The notes: generated from the sequence alone by a model not told the origin. 64,000 nucleotides of DNA from JAWWPY01 sp964412845 (GCA_964412845.1 CAYPQM010000008.1:1-64000); one strand, 5' to 3'; counted from the stretch's first letter, positions 51,581 to 60,917 are shown. Numbers and translations: made by a program.

Positions 51581-52450
51581 ATGAAGCTGGTGACCTTTGA
51601 CGAGGGCAGGACGGGCCGGATCGATGGCGACGTGCTGGTCGAGCTGGACTGCGGATCGATGCGGGAGTACTTCGAGCGAGGCGGGGCGGTCGGCGAGACC
51701 GGCGAACGGCCCGCCCTGGCCGATGTCCGGCTGCGGGCCCCGATAATCCCGAAGAAGTTCTTCCACACCGCCGGGAATTTCACCGAGCATCATGAGGAAC
51801 TGCAGAAGGTCAACTGGTCCCACCCGGTGCACAAGGGCATCGTGTTCTTCCAGAACGTCGACGCCATCATCGGCCCGGATGACGCGGTCATCTACCCGGA
51901 GCACCTGACCCGCGAGCTGGACTATGAGCTTGAGCTGGCCATCATCATCGGCAAGTCGGGCAAGTTCTTCTCCGCTGATGAGGCGGCCGACTACATCGCC
52001 GGCTTCACCGTCTTCAACGACATCACGGCGCGGGATATCCAGCGCCGCGAGATGGAGTCAGGGGTCTTCTCATTCAGCAAGGCGATCGACACGTTCTGCC
52101 CGATCGGGCCGTGGATCGTCACGGCGGACGAGATAGCGGACCCGCACAACCTGGCCATGGAACTGCGGGTCAACGGCGACACCCGGCAGAAAGGCAACAC
52201 CAGCCAGATGGTGCTGTCTATGTCCCAGCTGATCGCCTACCACTCGCCGCAGGGGTACAGCGCGGGGGACATCCTGACCACCGGGACGATCTCCGGGGTG
52301 GCCGCGGTGCAGCCGAACCCGTTCGACTACTACCTGCGCCCCGGTGACGTGGTCGAGGCCGAGATCGAGCACATCGGCGTGCTGCGCAACCGGATCGTGT
52401 CCTGGGCGGAAGGCCACGGCACGGCCGCGCCCGAAGCGGCCAGCCTGTGA
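51581..52450 (+). CDS. Fumarylacetoacetate hydrolase family protein (FAH 1)
   Basis: The 289-residue protein has the FAH metal site: Glu residues in LDYELELAIIIG (about 112-123) and Asp in VFNDITARDIQRREM (about 143-157), then GDILTTGTISGV and RPGDVVEAEIEHIG. Members hydrolyse acylpyruvates, isomerise or decarboxylate 2-oxo acids in meta-cleavage pathways. It follows a 37-bp gap with operator site D and overlaps the next FAH gene (GTGA). ATG 51581 has AGGAG upstream. Confidence 0.88.
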   Translation: MKLVTFDEGRTGRIDGDVLVELDCGSMREYFERGGAVGETGERPALADVRLRAPIIPKKFFHTAGNFTEHHEELQKVNWSHPVHKGIVFFQNVDAIIGPDDAVIYPEHLTRELDYELELAIIIGKSGKFFSADEAADYIAGFTVFNDITARDIQRREMESGVFSFSKAIDTFCPIGPWIVTADEIADPHNLAMELRVNGDTRQKGNTSQMVLSMSQLIAYHSPQGYSAGDILTTGTISGVAAVQPNPFDYYLRPGDVVEAEIEHIGVLRNRIVSWAEGHGTAAPEAASL

Positions 52451-53292
52451 AGTTCGGCACGATCGGCGGCCGGCTCGTTCTGGTCCGCGGCCAGACCGCG
52501 GTTGACGCATACCAGGCCAGTGGCGGGACGTGGGCCGCCGATCCGCTCAGCGTGCTGGCGCGATGGCCGGAGTTCTGCGGGTGGGCCGATGACCCGGGGG
52601 CGGTCGACTGGGAGCGGGGCCTGCCGCTGTCCGACGCGATGCTGGGACCGCCGGTCCCGCATCCCCGCCAGGTTTTCGCTGTTGCCCTCAACTACCGGCC
52701 GCACGCCGAGGAGGGTGGCTATCAGCCGCCGTCCGACCCGCTGATCTTCACGAAGTTCCCGGCCTGCATCAGCGGGCCGGTAACCGAGGTCACGCTGCCG
52801 CCGGGCAAGGTCGACTGGGAGGTGGAACTGGTCGTCGTGGTGGGCACCGGCGGCTACCAGATTTCCCGCGAGCGGGCCTGGACCGCGGTCGCTGGGCTCA
52901 CGGTGGGCCAGGACCTGTCCGAGCGGGCGCTGCAGATGCGTGGCGTGCCACCGCAGTTTTCGCTGGCCAAGTCGTTCCCCGGGTTCGGTCCCACCGGCCC
53001 GGTCGCGGTGACCGCCAGCGAGCTGCCCGATCGCGACGACCTCGCCTTGGCGTGCGCGCTGGACGGCGAGGTCGTCCAGTCGGACCGCACCTCCCAGATG
53101 ATCTTCTCCGTCAGCGACCTGGTGGCATACATCTCCGCGGCGTGTCCGCTGCTGCCGGGTGACCTCATCTTCACCGGGACGCCGGCCGGGGTCGGGAACC
53201 GCCGCACCCCGCCCCGTTACCTGCAGCCCGGCCAGGAGCTAGTTAGCCGCATCGACGGCATCGGGGAGATCCGCCAGCGCTTCGCCGGCTGA
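52447..53292 (+). CDS. Fumarylacetoacetate hydrolase family protein (FAH 2)
   Basis: The 281-residue paralogue has QVFAVALNYRPHAEE (about 77-91), metal Glu residues in DWEVELVVVVG (about 124-134), GLTVGQDLSERALQ (Asp about 157) and GDLIFTGTPAGVG (about 238-250). It starts at GTG 52447 overlapping FAH 1 and ends 54 bp inside the 3' end of the convergent permease gene. Two adjacent FAH enzymes suggest successive steps (for example isomerase or decarboxylase, then hydrolase) on one 2-oxo acid. Confidence 0.87.
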   Translation: MKFGTIGGRLVLVRGQTAVDAYQASGGTWAADPLSVLARWPEFCGWADDPGAVDWERGLPLSDAMLGPPVPHPRQVFAVALNYRPHAEEGGYQPPSDPLIFTKFPACISGPVTEVTLPPGKVDWEVELVVVVGTGGYQISRERAWTAVAGLTVGQDLSERALQMRGVPPQFSLAKSFPGFGPTGPVAVTASELPDRDDLALACALDGEVVQSDRTSQMIFSVSDLVAYISAACPLLPGDLIFTGTPAGVGNRRTPPRYLQPGQELVSRIDGIGEIRQRFAG

Positions 53293-55287
53293 CGCGGGGC
53301 CGGGCCGGGGCGGCAGCGCCCGGTCGCGCAGCCCGCCCAGCCACCGTCCCGGGCCCTTTGCCGAGCTGGCCAGTTCGCTGGCCACGCCGTCCGGGTTCTT
53401 GATCGCGGTCAGCGCGAGCGCGACCCCGGCCACGATCGTCTGGTACTGCCCGATGCTGAGGTGCTCGTTGAGGAAATTGACGAAGAGCCCATTCGCGGAC
53501 ATCAGCAGGCCCGCGATCACCGCGCCAGCGACCCGGCCGATGCCGGCCACATACGCGATCGCCAGCAGGCCCAGCGAGGTAAACACCCCGAACGTCGGCG
53601 CGGAGACGTTGCCCTGCAGGTAGCCGAGCAGGCCGCCGGCCAGCCCGGCGATGAACGCCGAGAGCGCGAAGGCGAACAGCTTGGCCGGCGCGACCCGGAT
53701 CCCGGCCGCCGCGGCGGCCCGCTCGTTGGAGCGCACCGCGATGAGCATGCGCCCCGTCGCGGAATTCCGCATCCGGGCCACCGAAAGACCCACCAGCGTC
53801 ACGATCAGCAGCAGCAGCACTCCGAAGATGGCCCGGGGGTAGGAATTGCCCTCAGCGACACCCAGGTTGACACCGAAGAGGGTCGGCGCGGGAACGGTCC
53901 GGCCGCCCAGCCCGCCGCTGAACCAGGTGGGGTTGAACACCAGCGCGTCCACGGCGGCCGCGGCGGCCAGGGTGATGACAGCCAGGTTCACGCCGCGGAC
54001 CCGGAGCGCGGGCAGCCCGATCAGGATGCCCACGGGCACCGCGGCGGCCGCGGCGAGCAGCAGCGAGAAGGGGAACGGGACGCCCCAGTTCTGGCTGAGG
54101 TGGCTGAGCAGGAACGCGCTGATGCCCGCGAACGACATCTGGGCCAGCGATACCTGCCCGACGTAGCCGGTCAGCACGACCAGCGACAGGCACAGGCAGA
54201 TGGAGACGAGGGAAGCCATCAAGGCCACCCGGTCCGAGCCGTGCAGCAGGAACATCGCCACCAGCCCGGCGACGAAGGTGAGTGCCGCTGTCACGGCCGG
54301 CCGGGCGGGCCGTCCGATGGATGGGTTGTGCCAGCTGCCCGACAGCCCGCGCGACCGCAGCCGCTGCGCGCTGAGCGTCATGACCACCAGGATGATCACG
54401 AAGGGCACCCCGTCCCCCAGCCCCTGCTGCGGCAGCCAGGTGAAGACCGTCTGCAGCTTGACGATCTCCGACTGGACCACGCCGAGCAGCAGCCCCGCGC
54501 CCGCCGTGACGCCGAACGAGGAGAACCGGCCGATCAGTGCCGCGCCCAGCGCGGGCACGATGAACAGGGTGTAGGAGGTCGGGTCCACCTCGGAGATCGG
54601 CGCGATCAGCACGCCGGACAGCGTGGCCAGCACCGTCGCGAGGACCCAATTCTGCGCCGCGATCCGGTTCGCGGACAGGCCGACCAGCGCGGCCCCGACG
54701 TCGTTTTCGGCGCCGGCCCTGGTCGCCAGCCCGAACCGGGAGTAGCGGTACGCCACCGCCAGGCCCGCCGCCGCCACGATCACGATGCCGGCCAGGTACA
54801 GCTGGCTGACCGGGACAATGATCCCGGCGAGCACGAAACTCCCGGTCGGCAGGACCGACGGCGCCGATGTCGGCGTGGTCCCGAAATTGAGGACGGCGAT
54901 AGCCTCCAGGGCCAGCATCACGCCGACCGACGCGCACACCTTGGTGAGCGGTGCCGCCCGCAGCAGCGGGCGGTAGACGAGCAGGTACAGCACGACGCCC
55001 AGGGCCGCGCCATAGACGAGGGTGATGGCGAGCGCCGTGCTGGCCGGAAGCCCCGCGGACGACAGGGTCAGCTGGTGCGGCAGCACGATCCAGGGGAGCT
55101 GCAGGACGCCGGACGTCCGCAGGCCGATGAAGACATAGGCGCCGTACATGGCGACGGCGCCCTGGGCGAAGTCGACCACGCCGGTGCTGCGGTACTTGAG
55201 CACCAGGCCGAGCCCGAGGATGGCGTAGACCGATCCCCCGCCGAGTCCCAGCAGAAGGAAGAGCAGGTACGTCGACACCGCGTGCAC
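53239..55287 (-). CDS. Branched-chain-type ABC importer, fused permease (LivH-LivM type)
   Basis: The 682-residue membrane protein fuses two permeases: a LivH-like half (about 1-310; GGSVYAILGLGLVLKYRSTGVVD near the start, split over 15-40) and a LivM-like half (about 345-650; GYVGQVSLAQMSFAGISAF and AFIAGLAGGLLGYL). These importers take up branched-chain amino acids, urea, amides or aromatic acids. It ends the operon and overlaps FAH 2 tail to tail by 54 bp. Context suggests uptake of the compound degraded by the FAH/SDR enzymes. Confidence 0.88.
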   Translation of the reverse strand: MHAVSTYLLFLLLGLGGGSVYAILGLGLVLKYRSTGVVDFAQGAVAMYGAYVFIGLRTSGVLQLPWIVLPHQLTLSSAGLPASTALAITLVYGAALGVVLYLLVYRPLLRAAPLTKVCASVGVMLALEAIAVLNFGTTPTSAPSVLPTGSFVLAGIIVPVSQLYLAGIVIVAAAGLAVAYRYSRFGLATRAGAENDVGAALVGLSANRIAAQNWVLATVLATLSGVLIAPISEVDPTSYTLFIVPALGAALIGRFSSFGVTAGAGLLLGVVQSEIVKLQTVFTWLPQQGLGDGVPFVIILVVMTLSAQRLRSRGLSGSWHNPSIGRPARPAVTAALTFVAGLVAMFLLHGSDRVALMASLVSICLCLSLVVLTGYVGQVSLAQMSFAGISAFLLSHLSQNWGVPFPFSLLLAAAAAVPVGILIGLPALRVRGVNLAVITLAAAAAVDALVFNPTWFSGGLGGRTVPAPTLFGVNLGVAEGNSYPRAIFGVLLLLIVTLVGLSVARMRNSATGRMLIAVRSNERAAAAAGIRVAPAKLFAFALSAFIAGLAGGLLGYLQGNVSAPTFGVFTSLGLLAIAYVAGIGRVAGAVIAGLLMSANGLFVNFLNEHLSIGQYQTIVAGVALALTAIKNPDGVASELASSAKGPGRWLGGLRDRALPPRPGPASAGEALADLPDAVDAAN

Positions 55288-55343
55288 CTCACCGGGCGGG
55301 TAAGGACCGGGGCCCGCCGCCTGGGCGGGCCCCGGTCTGGGGA

Positions 55344-56624
55344 TCAGCCTTTGTAGAAGGAACCCGCCGTCACCCAGTTCGGGTCAGCCACCACGATCTT
55401 CGTTCCCTGCACCTGCCGGATCTGCTGGAAGGTGTTGCAAACCGCGGTCGCTCCGGCCAGCTGCTTGCTGTCGCAGGTGTAGGCGTGGGCCATGAAGTTG
55501 GGGTGATCGCTCCCGGTCCGGAACGCGGCCAGGATCTTGGCCGTGATCAGCTGGGCCGCGGCGAAGCTGGCCAGCGCGGCCTGCACGTTGATGACCGTCG
55601 CGAAGCCCATCGCGGTGAGCGAGTCGAGGGCGATGTTCGCCGGGGCGTACTTCTTGAGCACGGCCAGGTACAGGTTGGACTCCTTCGTTCCGGCGTCCGG
55701 GCTGAGCACCGGCGAGGAGTAGTACATGCCGGTCGCGCCGCCGTTGGCGGCGGCGATGGCCGCAGGCGCGGTGCACGGGTCGACGCCCAGGACCTTGGCC
55801 GTGCTGCCCAGCTGCTTCAGCGAGCTGAGCACCTGCGGGCAGGAGTTCGGGTCGTCGATGTACACGACATCCGGATGCGAGCCGATCGCGGCCGCCACCG
55901 CCGAGGTGACATCCGTGGCGGTGGGCGGCACCGGGATCTTCGTCACCTTGGTGAACCCGACGTTCTTCATCGTGGGCGCGATGACGTTGTCGGCCACTGA
56001 CGTGCCCTGCGTGTCCGAGGTGTAGATGATCGCGGCCGTCTTGGCGTTCAGCGTCTTGTACGCGTACACGGAGGCGGCGGCGTTGTCAGCCACCGAGACG
56101 TCATCGAAGATGACGGCGTTAGGGTAGTTCGACTCCGCCGGGGTGAACGGAATCCCGCCGAGGTAGGCGAGCTTGGCCCGCTGCCATACCGGCATCGCAC
56201 CCGGCGCGCCGGTGTCAGCTCCGCCGAGGATCGCCACCGGGTGATCGTTCAGGAGCTGGTTGGCACATCGCGCGGACGTGGCGGGCTGGCCATCGGTCGC
56301 GCACACGACGATCTTGATGGGGTGCCCGTTGATCCCGTTCAGGTACTCGTTGACATACTGCGCGGCGGCCTGCTCGGCCCCGGCGACCTCGGGGAACGTG
56401 ACCGGTCCCGACTGCAGGTTGAGCAGGCCGAACACGACCGGCGAGCCGCTGGCCGGATGTGGTGTGCCCAGGGCCGACGCCGGTGACGCGCTCTGCGTCG
56501 CGCTGGCCGTCGACGAGGCCGACGAGCCTCCGCCGCTGCTCCCGCATGCGGCGGCGAGCAGTCCGCACGCTGTCATCGCGGCGAGCACTGCGGCCGGCCG
56601 CGCCCTCCCCAAGGTAACCGCCAT
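55344..56624 (-). CDS. Branched-chain-type ABC importer substrate-binding lipoprotein
   Basis: The 426-residue protein has a lipoprotein signal (AAVLAAMTACGLLAAACG, lipobox near residue 26), a Ser/Ala-rich linker and a type I periplasmic-binding fold (VVFGLLNLQSGPVTFPEVAG; KTAAIIYTSDTQG). It resembles LivJ/amide/aromatic binding proteins of family 6. It lies 107 bp after the second ATPase and 56 bp before the fused permease. The ligand is unknown. Confidence 0.86.
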   Translation of the reverse strand: MAVTLGRARPAAVLAAMTACGLLAAACGSSGGGSSASSTASATQSASPASALGTPHPASGSPVVFGLLNLQSGPVTFPEVAGAEQAAAQYVNEYLNGINGHPIKIVVCATDGQPATSARCANQLLNDHPVAILGGADTGAPGAMPVWQRAKLAYLGGIPFTPAESNYPNAVIFDDVSVADNAAASVYAYKTLNAKTAAIIYTSDTQGTSVADNVIAPTMKNVGFTKVTKIPVPPTATDVTSAVAAAIGSHPDVVYIDDPNSCPQVLSSLKQLGSTAKVLGVDPCTAPAAIAAANGGATGMYYSSPVLSPDAGTKESNLYLAVLKKYAPANIALDSLTAMGFATVINVQAALASFAAAQLITAKILAAFRTGSDHPNFMAHAYTCDSKQLAGATAVCNTFQQIRQVQGTKIVVADPNWVTAGSFYKG

Positions 56625-56731
56625 GGTGTCTCCTCATGTTGTGTCAGGCTGAAACTGATCTGTGGCCCGCGGCGCCGGTCGGAGCGCGGGTCGTGCTGTG
56701 TGTGGGCCCTGCGCACGGCCGGTTCGCCGTC

Positions 56732-57541
56732 TCAGCCCGCCGCCGCGCCGCCGGGCGGCTCGCCAGGATCGCTGTCTTCGTCCCCGGCTAGCTGGGCCGC
56801 CTGGTCCAGGTCGCCGAGATAGCACGCCTTCAGCAGTTCGCGGCGGTTGCGCAACCGCGCCGCGGGGCTCTCCAGCACCAGCCGCCCGTGCGCCATCACG
56901 TAAGCGCGGTCGGCGATCTCCAGCGCCAGGGCCACGTGCTGCTCCACCAGGAGCACCGCGGTCCGCAGTTCATCGGCCACCCGCCGCAGCACCGGGAGCA
57001 GGCGCTCGACCACCACCGGGGCCAGGCCGAGGCTCATCTCGTCGATCAGCAGGGCCCGCGGCCGCCGGGCGATTGCCCGGCCCACCGCGAGCATCTGCTG
57101 CTCACCGCCGGACAGCAGGCCCGCTTTGCGGTCCAGGCACTTGCGCAGTTCCGGCAGCAGGTCGAGTACCTCGTCGTGCGCGCGGTCCCCGCGGCGCCCC
57201 CGGCCGGCGCTGAGCCGGAGGTTCTCCCGGGCGGTCAGGCCGGCGAACAGCGCGCGGCCCTCGGGAACCAATGACAGGCCGGTGCGGGCCAGCCGGTAGG
57301 CCGGCCGGCCCGCGATGTCCTGGTTATCCATCCGGATGGAGCCGGCGATCGGCCGCTGCAGCCCGGCGATGGTGCACAGGGTCGTGGTCTTGCCCGCGCC
57401 GTTGGCCCCGAGCAGGGTCACGATCTCCGCCTCGAAGACGTGCAGCGTCAGGTCGCGGACCACCGGGTTGCCGTTGTACCCGGCGTCGAGACCCTCGACC
57501 TGCACGACCCTCGGGCGCTCAGATCCGCTCGTGGTCGCCAC
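56732..57541 (-). CDS. Branched-chain-type ABC importer ATPase (LivF-like)
   Basis: The 269-residue ATPase has Walker A LLGANGAGKTTTL (about 43), signature LLSGGEQQMLAVGRA, Walker B ALLIDEMSLGLAP and LLVEQHVALAL, all LivF-typical. I chose GTG 57541, with GGGGAGG just upstream; it overlaps the LivG-like stop by 23 bases. Confidence 0.9.
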   Translation of the reverse strand: MATTSGSERPRVVQVEGLDAGYNGNPVVRDLTLHVFEAEIVTLLGANGAGKTTTLCTIAGLQRPIAGSIRMDNQDIAGRPAYRLARTGLSLVPEGRALFAGLTARENLRLSAGRGRRGDRAHDEVLDLLPELRKCLDRKAGLLSGGEQQMLAVGRAIARRPRALLIDEMSLGLAPVVVERLLPVLRRVADELRTAVLLVEQHVALALEIADRAYVMAHGRLVLESPAARLRNRRELLKACYLGDLDQAAQLAGDEDSDPGEPPGGAAAG

Positions 57542-58286
57542 CGTGCCTCCCCAGATAGGCCTCGATGACGGGTGGGCTGTCGCGGATCTCGTCCGGTGTC
57601 CCCGACGCGATGACCCGGCCGAAATCAATGACCACGATGCGGTCGCAGAGGCTCAGCACCAGCCCCATGTCGTGGTCGACGAGCAGCACGCTCACCCCGC
57701 GCTCCGGCAGTGAGCGGACCCGCTCGCCGAAGGCGATGCTCTCGTCGTTGTCCAGCCCCGCGGCCGGCTCGTCCATCAGGACCAGGCGCGGGCGCATGGC
57801 CAGCGCCCGGGCCACGCCGACCAGCTTCCGGCGGCCGTGCGACAACTGGCTCGGCAAGCGGTCCGCGACGTCATCGAGCCCGCAGGCTTGCTGAGCCCAG
57901 GCCACGTTCTCATTGCGACGGGCCCGCGGCGGTGCCAACAGATCACGCAGGGCGGTCCAGACGGACGGCTGCTCGGCTGCGACCAGGAGGTTCTCCTCGA
58001 CAGTGAGGTCATCGAACAGCTCGACCGACTGAAACGTGCGGATCAGGCCGCGGCGCGCGATGGCGTAGGGCCGGGCGCCGATGATCGGCTCCCCGTCGAA
58101 GATCACCCGGCCGGCCGCGGCCTGGTGATAGCCCGTCAGGGCATCGATCATCGAGGATTTCCCAGCCCCGTTGGGGCCGATCAGCCCGACGATCTCGCCG
58201 TGACCCACGGACAAGCTGACGCCGTCGACAGCGGTCACGCCGCCGTACGTGACGCGCAGGTCCTCGACCATGAGCAGGTTGTTCAT
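57519..58286 (-). CDS. Branched-chain-type ABC importer ATPase (LivG-like)
   Basis: The 255-residue ATPase has Walker A LIGPNGAGKSSMIDAL (about 36), signature QLSHGRRKLVGVARA (His in place of the usual second Gly region, as seen in LivG), Walker B RLVLMDEPAAGLD and LLVDHDMGLVL. It is the first gene of the importer operon; operator site C lies 21-39 bp before its ATG. Confidence 0.9.
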   Translation of the reverse strand: MNNLLMVEDLRVTYGGVTAVDGVSLSVGHGEIVGLIGPNGAGKSSMIDALTGYHQAAAGRVIFDGEPIIGARPYAIARRGLIRTFQSVELFDDLTVEENLLVAAEQPSVWTALRDLLAPPRARRNENVAWAQQACGLDDVADRLPSQLSHGRRKLVGVARALAMRPRLVLMDEPAAGLDNDESIAFGERVRSLPERGVSVLLVDHDMGLVLSLCDRIVVIDFGRVIASGTPDEIRDSPPVIEAYLGRHGGDHERI

Positions 58287-58306
58287 CCGGGCGCTCCGGA
58301 GCCTAT

Positions 58307-58325
58307 ACTTTCACTGTATGAAATT
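58307..58325 (-). promoter_or_regulatory. Candidate IclR operator, site C
   Basis: ACTTTC-ACTGTAT-GAAATT matches 11 of 12 arm bases of site B, and the flanking bases also resemble it (AGTAAA and TATAGG on the minus strand). It lies immediately upstream of the importer operon. Confidence 0.55.
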
Positions 58326-58494
58326 GACTTTACTGTCGCTGTTGACGGTAACCCTCCCGTAACCGTCCTGTCCAGAAACGAAATCGAACCGATACGTCCG
58401 GGTAGCAGGGCGACTCACGGAGGCTGGCTCCGCCACGGGCCAGGAGTGGCGCGGGTCAGTTACGCGGAAGTGTTGATCCGCAGGCCCCGAGTTG

Positions 58495-58535
58495 GGAAAT
58501 CGTTTCCGTTAGGCCTGCCTATCACTGACAGTGAT
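58495..58535. promoter_or_regulatory. Two palindromes between the importer and the LysR remnant
   Basis: GGAAA-TCG-TTTCC (58495-58507) and ATCACTG-A-CAGTGAT (58521-58535) are perfect. The rest of the gene-free stretch 58326-58582 shows nothing else clear. They may be operators or leftovers of the deleted locus. Confidence 0.35.
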
Positions 58536-58582
58536 GGCTACCCAGCAAGCCGCCGGCCTGCCGAGGTAAAACTACTGGCTGG

Positions 58583-58838
58583 TCAGAGCGGGGGTACCTG
58601 GTCTCCAGCGGTCACCGGGACCGGCCGGCAGGCGTCCGCGAACAACTGACGCAGCCAGATGTGCGCGGGATCGCGTTCGTTCATCGGATGCCACCACAGC
58701 GCCTGGACGAGCGGCACCGCGTCAAAGGGGCAGGGCAGCACCCGGACGTCGCCGGTGGCGACCAGCCGGGGGGCGAGCTTGGCCTGGACCAGGGCGATCC
58801 GGTCCGTCCCGGCGATGACGTAGGCGGTCCCGCCGGGG
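58583..58838 (-). pseudogene. LysR-family regulator, C-terminal remnant
   Basis: About 85 residues match the end of LysR effector domains: GGTAYVIAGTDRIALVQAKL, then VRVLPCPFDAVPLVQALWWH and an HIWLRQLFAD tail. The DNA-binding half and most of the effector domain are missing. The similarity stops at about 58838, exactly where the opposite-strand FAH remnant begins. Both genes point away from the break, so one deletion removed both 5' ends. Confidence 0.7.
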
Positions 58839-58841
58839 TGC

Positions 58842-59426
58842 GCGCTGCTCGACTTCGAGCTGGAGGTGGCCGCCGTCATCGGCCGGGCTGGTGAGAACCT
58901 GACCCCGGAGCAGGCGCGCGAGCACATTTTTGGCTACCCGATCCTCAACGACTGGTCCGCACGTGACCTGCAGCGCCGGGAGATGCGGGTCGGCCTCGGC
59001 CCGGCCAAGGGCAAGGACTTCGCCACGACGCTTGGCCCGTGGCTGGTGACCGCCGACGAGCTGGCACCGCACCGGGACCCGGAAGAATTTCTCCGCCTGC
59101 TCATGGTCGTCGAGGTCAACGGGGTTGAGGGGGGCCGTGACCTGCTGTCGAACATGGGCTGGCCGTTTGAGGACCTCGTCGCGTACGCGTCCCGGGGGAC
59201 CTGGGTACGTCCGGGGGACGTGCTCGGCTCCGGGACGTGCGGTAAGGGCGGCTGCCTGGCCGAACTCTGGGGACGCCGGGGGGAGCAGGCCCCGCCGCCG
59301 CTGCGGCCGGGCGACGTGGTGACCATGACGGTCGAGGGAATCGGCCGCATCAGCAACCGCGTCATCCCAGGCAGTGATCCCGTTCCGGTGCCGCGGGCGC
59401 GCGCCCGGCCGCGCGATCGCGGCTGA
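58842..59426 (+). pseudogene. Fumarylacetoacetate hydrolase family protein, C-terminal remnant
   Basis: The frame keeps the FAH metal site (LLDFELEVAAVIG, then GYPILNDWSARDLQRREM) and the C-terminal half through RPGDVVTMTVEGIGRI, about 194 residues of an expected 320 or more. The N-terminal domain is absent and no start with a ribosome site precedes it; a GTG at 58866 is inside the metal-binding strand. It is probably inactive. Its sequence differs from FAH 1 and FAH 2. Confidence 0.75.
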
Positions 59427-59456
59427 CGGCGGCCCGCAGGCCGGGATGAGCGATGC

Positions 59457-59768
59457 TCAGACGAGGCGCTGGTGGACGTAACACCAGGTCAGATGCGGGC
59501 CCGGGGGCAGGCCGCGGGCGATTGGGTGGTCGGTCTCCGCGTAGTGGGCCTGGGCGTGCTGGCCGGGTGAATCGTTCCCGCAGGCCACCCAGCCGCAGGT
59601 CAGGCAGACCAGCAGCGTCGCCGGATGATCCGCGCCTGCGGGACAGGCCCGGCAGCCGTCCGACTGGGGTGAGACGTCCGAGAGGCCGTCCAGGTGGGCA
59701 CAGCGCGGCGCCGACCCGTTCAGGCTGATCGCGGGCACTCCTGCCGCCATGCTCTGGCCGGGGATCAT
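59457..59768 (-). CDS. UBP-type zinc-finger protein (103 aa)
   Basis: The 103-residue protein is a stand-alone ZnF-UBP domain: CAHLDGL, CRACPAG, LLVCLTCGWVACGN (the hallmark), then HAQAHYAETDHPIARGL and late WCYVHQRLV. In eukaryotes this fold binds ubiquitin tails; bacterial copies are common in actinobacteria with unknown role. I chose ATG 59768, which has AGGAGG 5 bases upstream. Confidence 0.82.
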   Translation of the reverse strand: MIPGQSMAAGVPAISLNGSAPRCAHLDGLSDVSPQSDGCRACPAGADHPATLLVCLTCGWVACGNDSPGQHAQAHYAETDHPIARGLPPGPHLTWCYVHQRLV

Positions 59769-59978
59769 GGACACCTCCTGACGGTGCTAGAAATGCCGGA
59801 CATGATCCGCTGGATACCTTTAGTCAACTCCCATGGCCTGGCGCCGGAAACCGGCAATCCGAGCAGATCTCATCAGCAGGGCCGATCATCGTGGGCGCAA
59901 AGGGGGCAACTGCCCGGGCCCGGCCCGGGCCGGGCGGCGGAAAGTAGGCTGCTGTCATCGGCGGCGGAGGGTGGTGGC

Positions 59979-60917
59979 ATGGAGCTACGCCAATTGCGCT
60001 ATTTCGTGACGCTGGCCGAGGAATTGCATTTCGGCCGGGCGGCGGCCCGGGAGCACATCGTGCAGTCGGCGTTGAGCCAGCAGGTGCAGCGGCTGGAACG
60101 TGAGCTGCGGGCCAGCCTTTTCGAGCGCAGCACGCACCACGTCTCGCTGACGGCCGCCGGGGTTGTCTTCCTGGTCGAGGCGCGGCAGATCCTGGCCCAC
60201 GTGGACCGGGCCGCGGCGATAGCCCGCAGCGCGGCTGGTACGTCTCCCACGCTGCGCGTCGGCATCATCGACGCCAGCTACGACTCGATGCCGCAGATCC
60301 TGCATGAGGTGCAGGCCCGCTACCCAGGCCTGGTGATTCACCAGGTCGAGGCCAGTGTGCCTGAGCAGTACCAGCAGCTCGTCGACGGCCGGCTGGATGT
60401 GGGCATCGGCCGGGCGGCCCTCGCCCCACCTGAGGTGGCCTCGCAACTGTTCCGCCGGGACCCGCTGGGCGTGATGGTCGCCAGCAGCCACCGGTTCGCG
60501 GCGATGGATGGGGTACCGGTCGCCATCTTGGCCAAGGAACCGCTGCTGCTCGCGGAAGAGGTGCGGGCTCCGGAGTTCAACCAGTTCACTGTCGAGCTGT
60601 GCCGTTCGGTCGGCTTTACCCCCACCGTCTACGAGGGCACCGTGGAGAGCATCCGCGCGGCCGCCGACCTGGTCGCCCAGGGGCGCTGCCTGTACTGCGT
60701 GCCCTCGTCGTGCATCTCAGCACTTCCCGGAACTATCTGGCGGCCACTCACCGAGCCAGCTTCCTACTATCCGTGGTCGGTGCTGTGGCGGGCGGCCGGC
60801 GATTCCGACCACGTGCGCGCCATCGTCAGTTGTGCCCGGGCCATGTCCGAGAGACTGGGCTGGCTGGTCACCACGGATCAGACGGCAGGTTTACAGCGGG
60901 GTCGCGTGCTGGGCTGA
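59979..60917 (+). CDS. LysR-family transcriptional regulator
   Basis: The 312-residue protein starts MELRQLRYFVTLAEELHFGR, a typical LysR helix-turn-helix opening, with QSALSQQVQRLERELRASLF as the recognition region and an effector domain from about 90. It resembles the BenM/CatM branch that controls aromatic catabolism. ATG 59979 follows GGAGGG. Its 3' end overlaps a small minus-strand gene. It may regulate the zinc-finger gene, which is divergent across 210 bp. Confidence 0.88.
   Translation: MELRQLRYFVTLAEELHFGRAAAREHIVQSALSQQVQRLERELRASLFERSTHHVSLTAAGVVFLVEARQILAHVDRAAAIARSAAGTSPTLRVGIIDASYDSMPQILHEVQARYPGLVIHQVEASVPEQYQQLVDGRLDVGIGRAALAPPEVASQLFRRDPLGVMVASSHRFAAMDGVPVAILAKEPLLLAEEVRAPEFNQFTVELCRSVGFTPTVYEGTVESIRAAADLVAQGRCLYCVPSSCISALPGTIWRPLTEPASYYPWSVLWRAAGDSDHVRAIVSCARAMSERLGWLVTTDQTAGLQRGRVLG

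Noticed and set aside
53461..55356. 631-codon plus-strand open frame opposite the fused permease
   Set aside because: Low-complexity Arg/Gly/Gln composition antisense to a conserved membrane protein.
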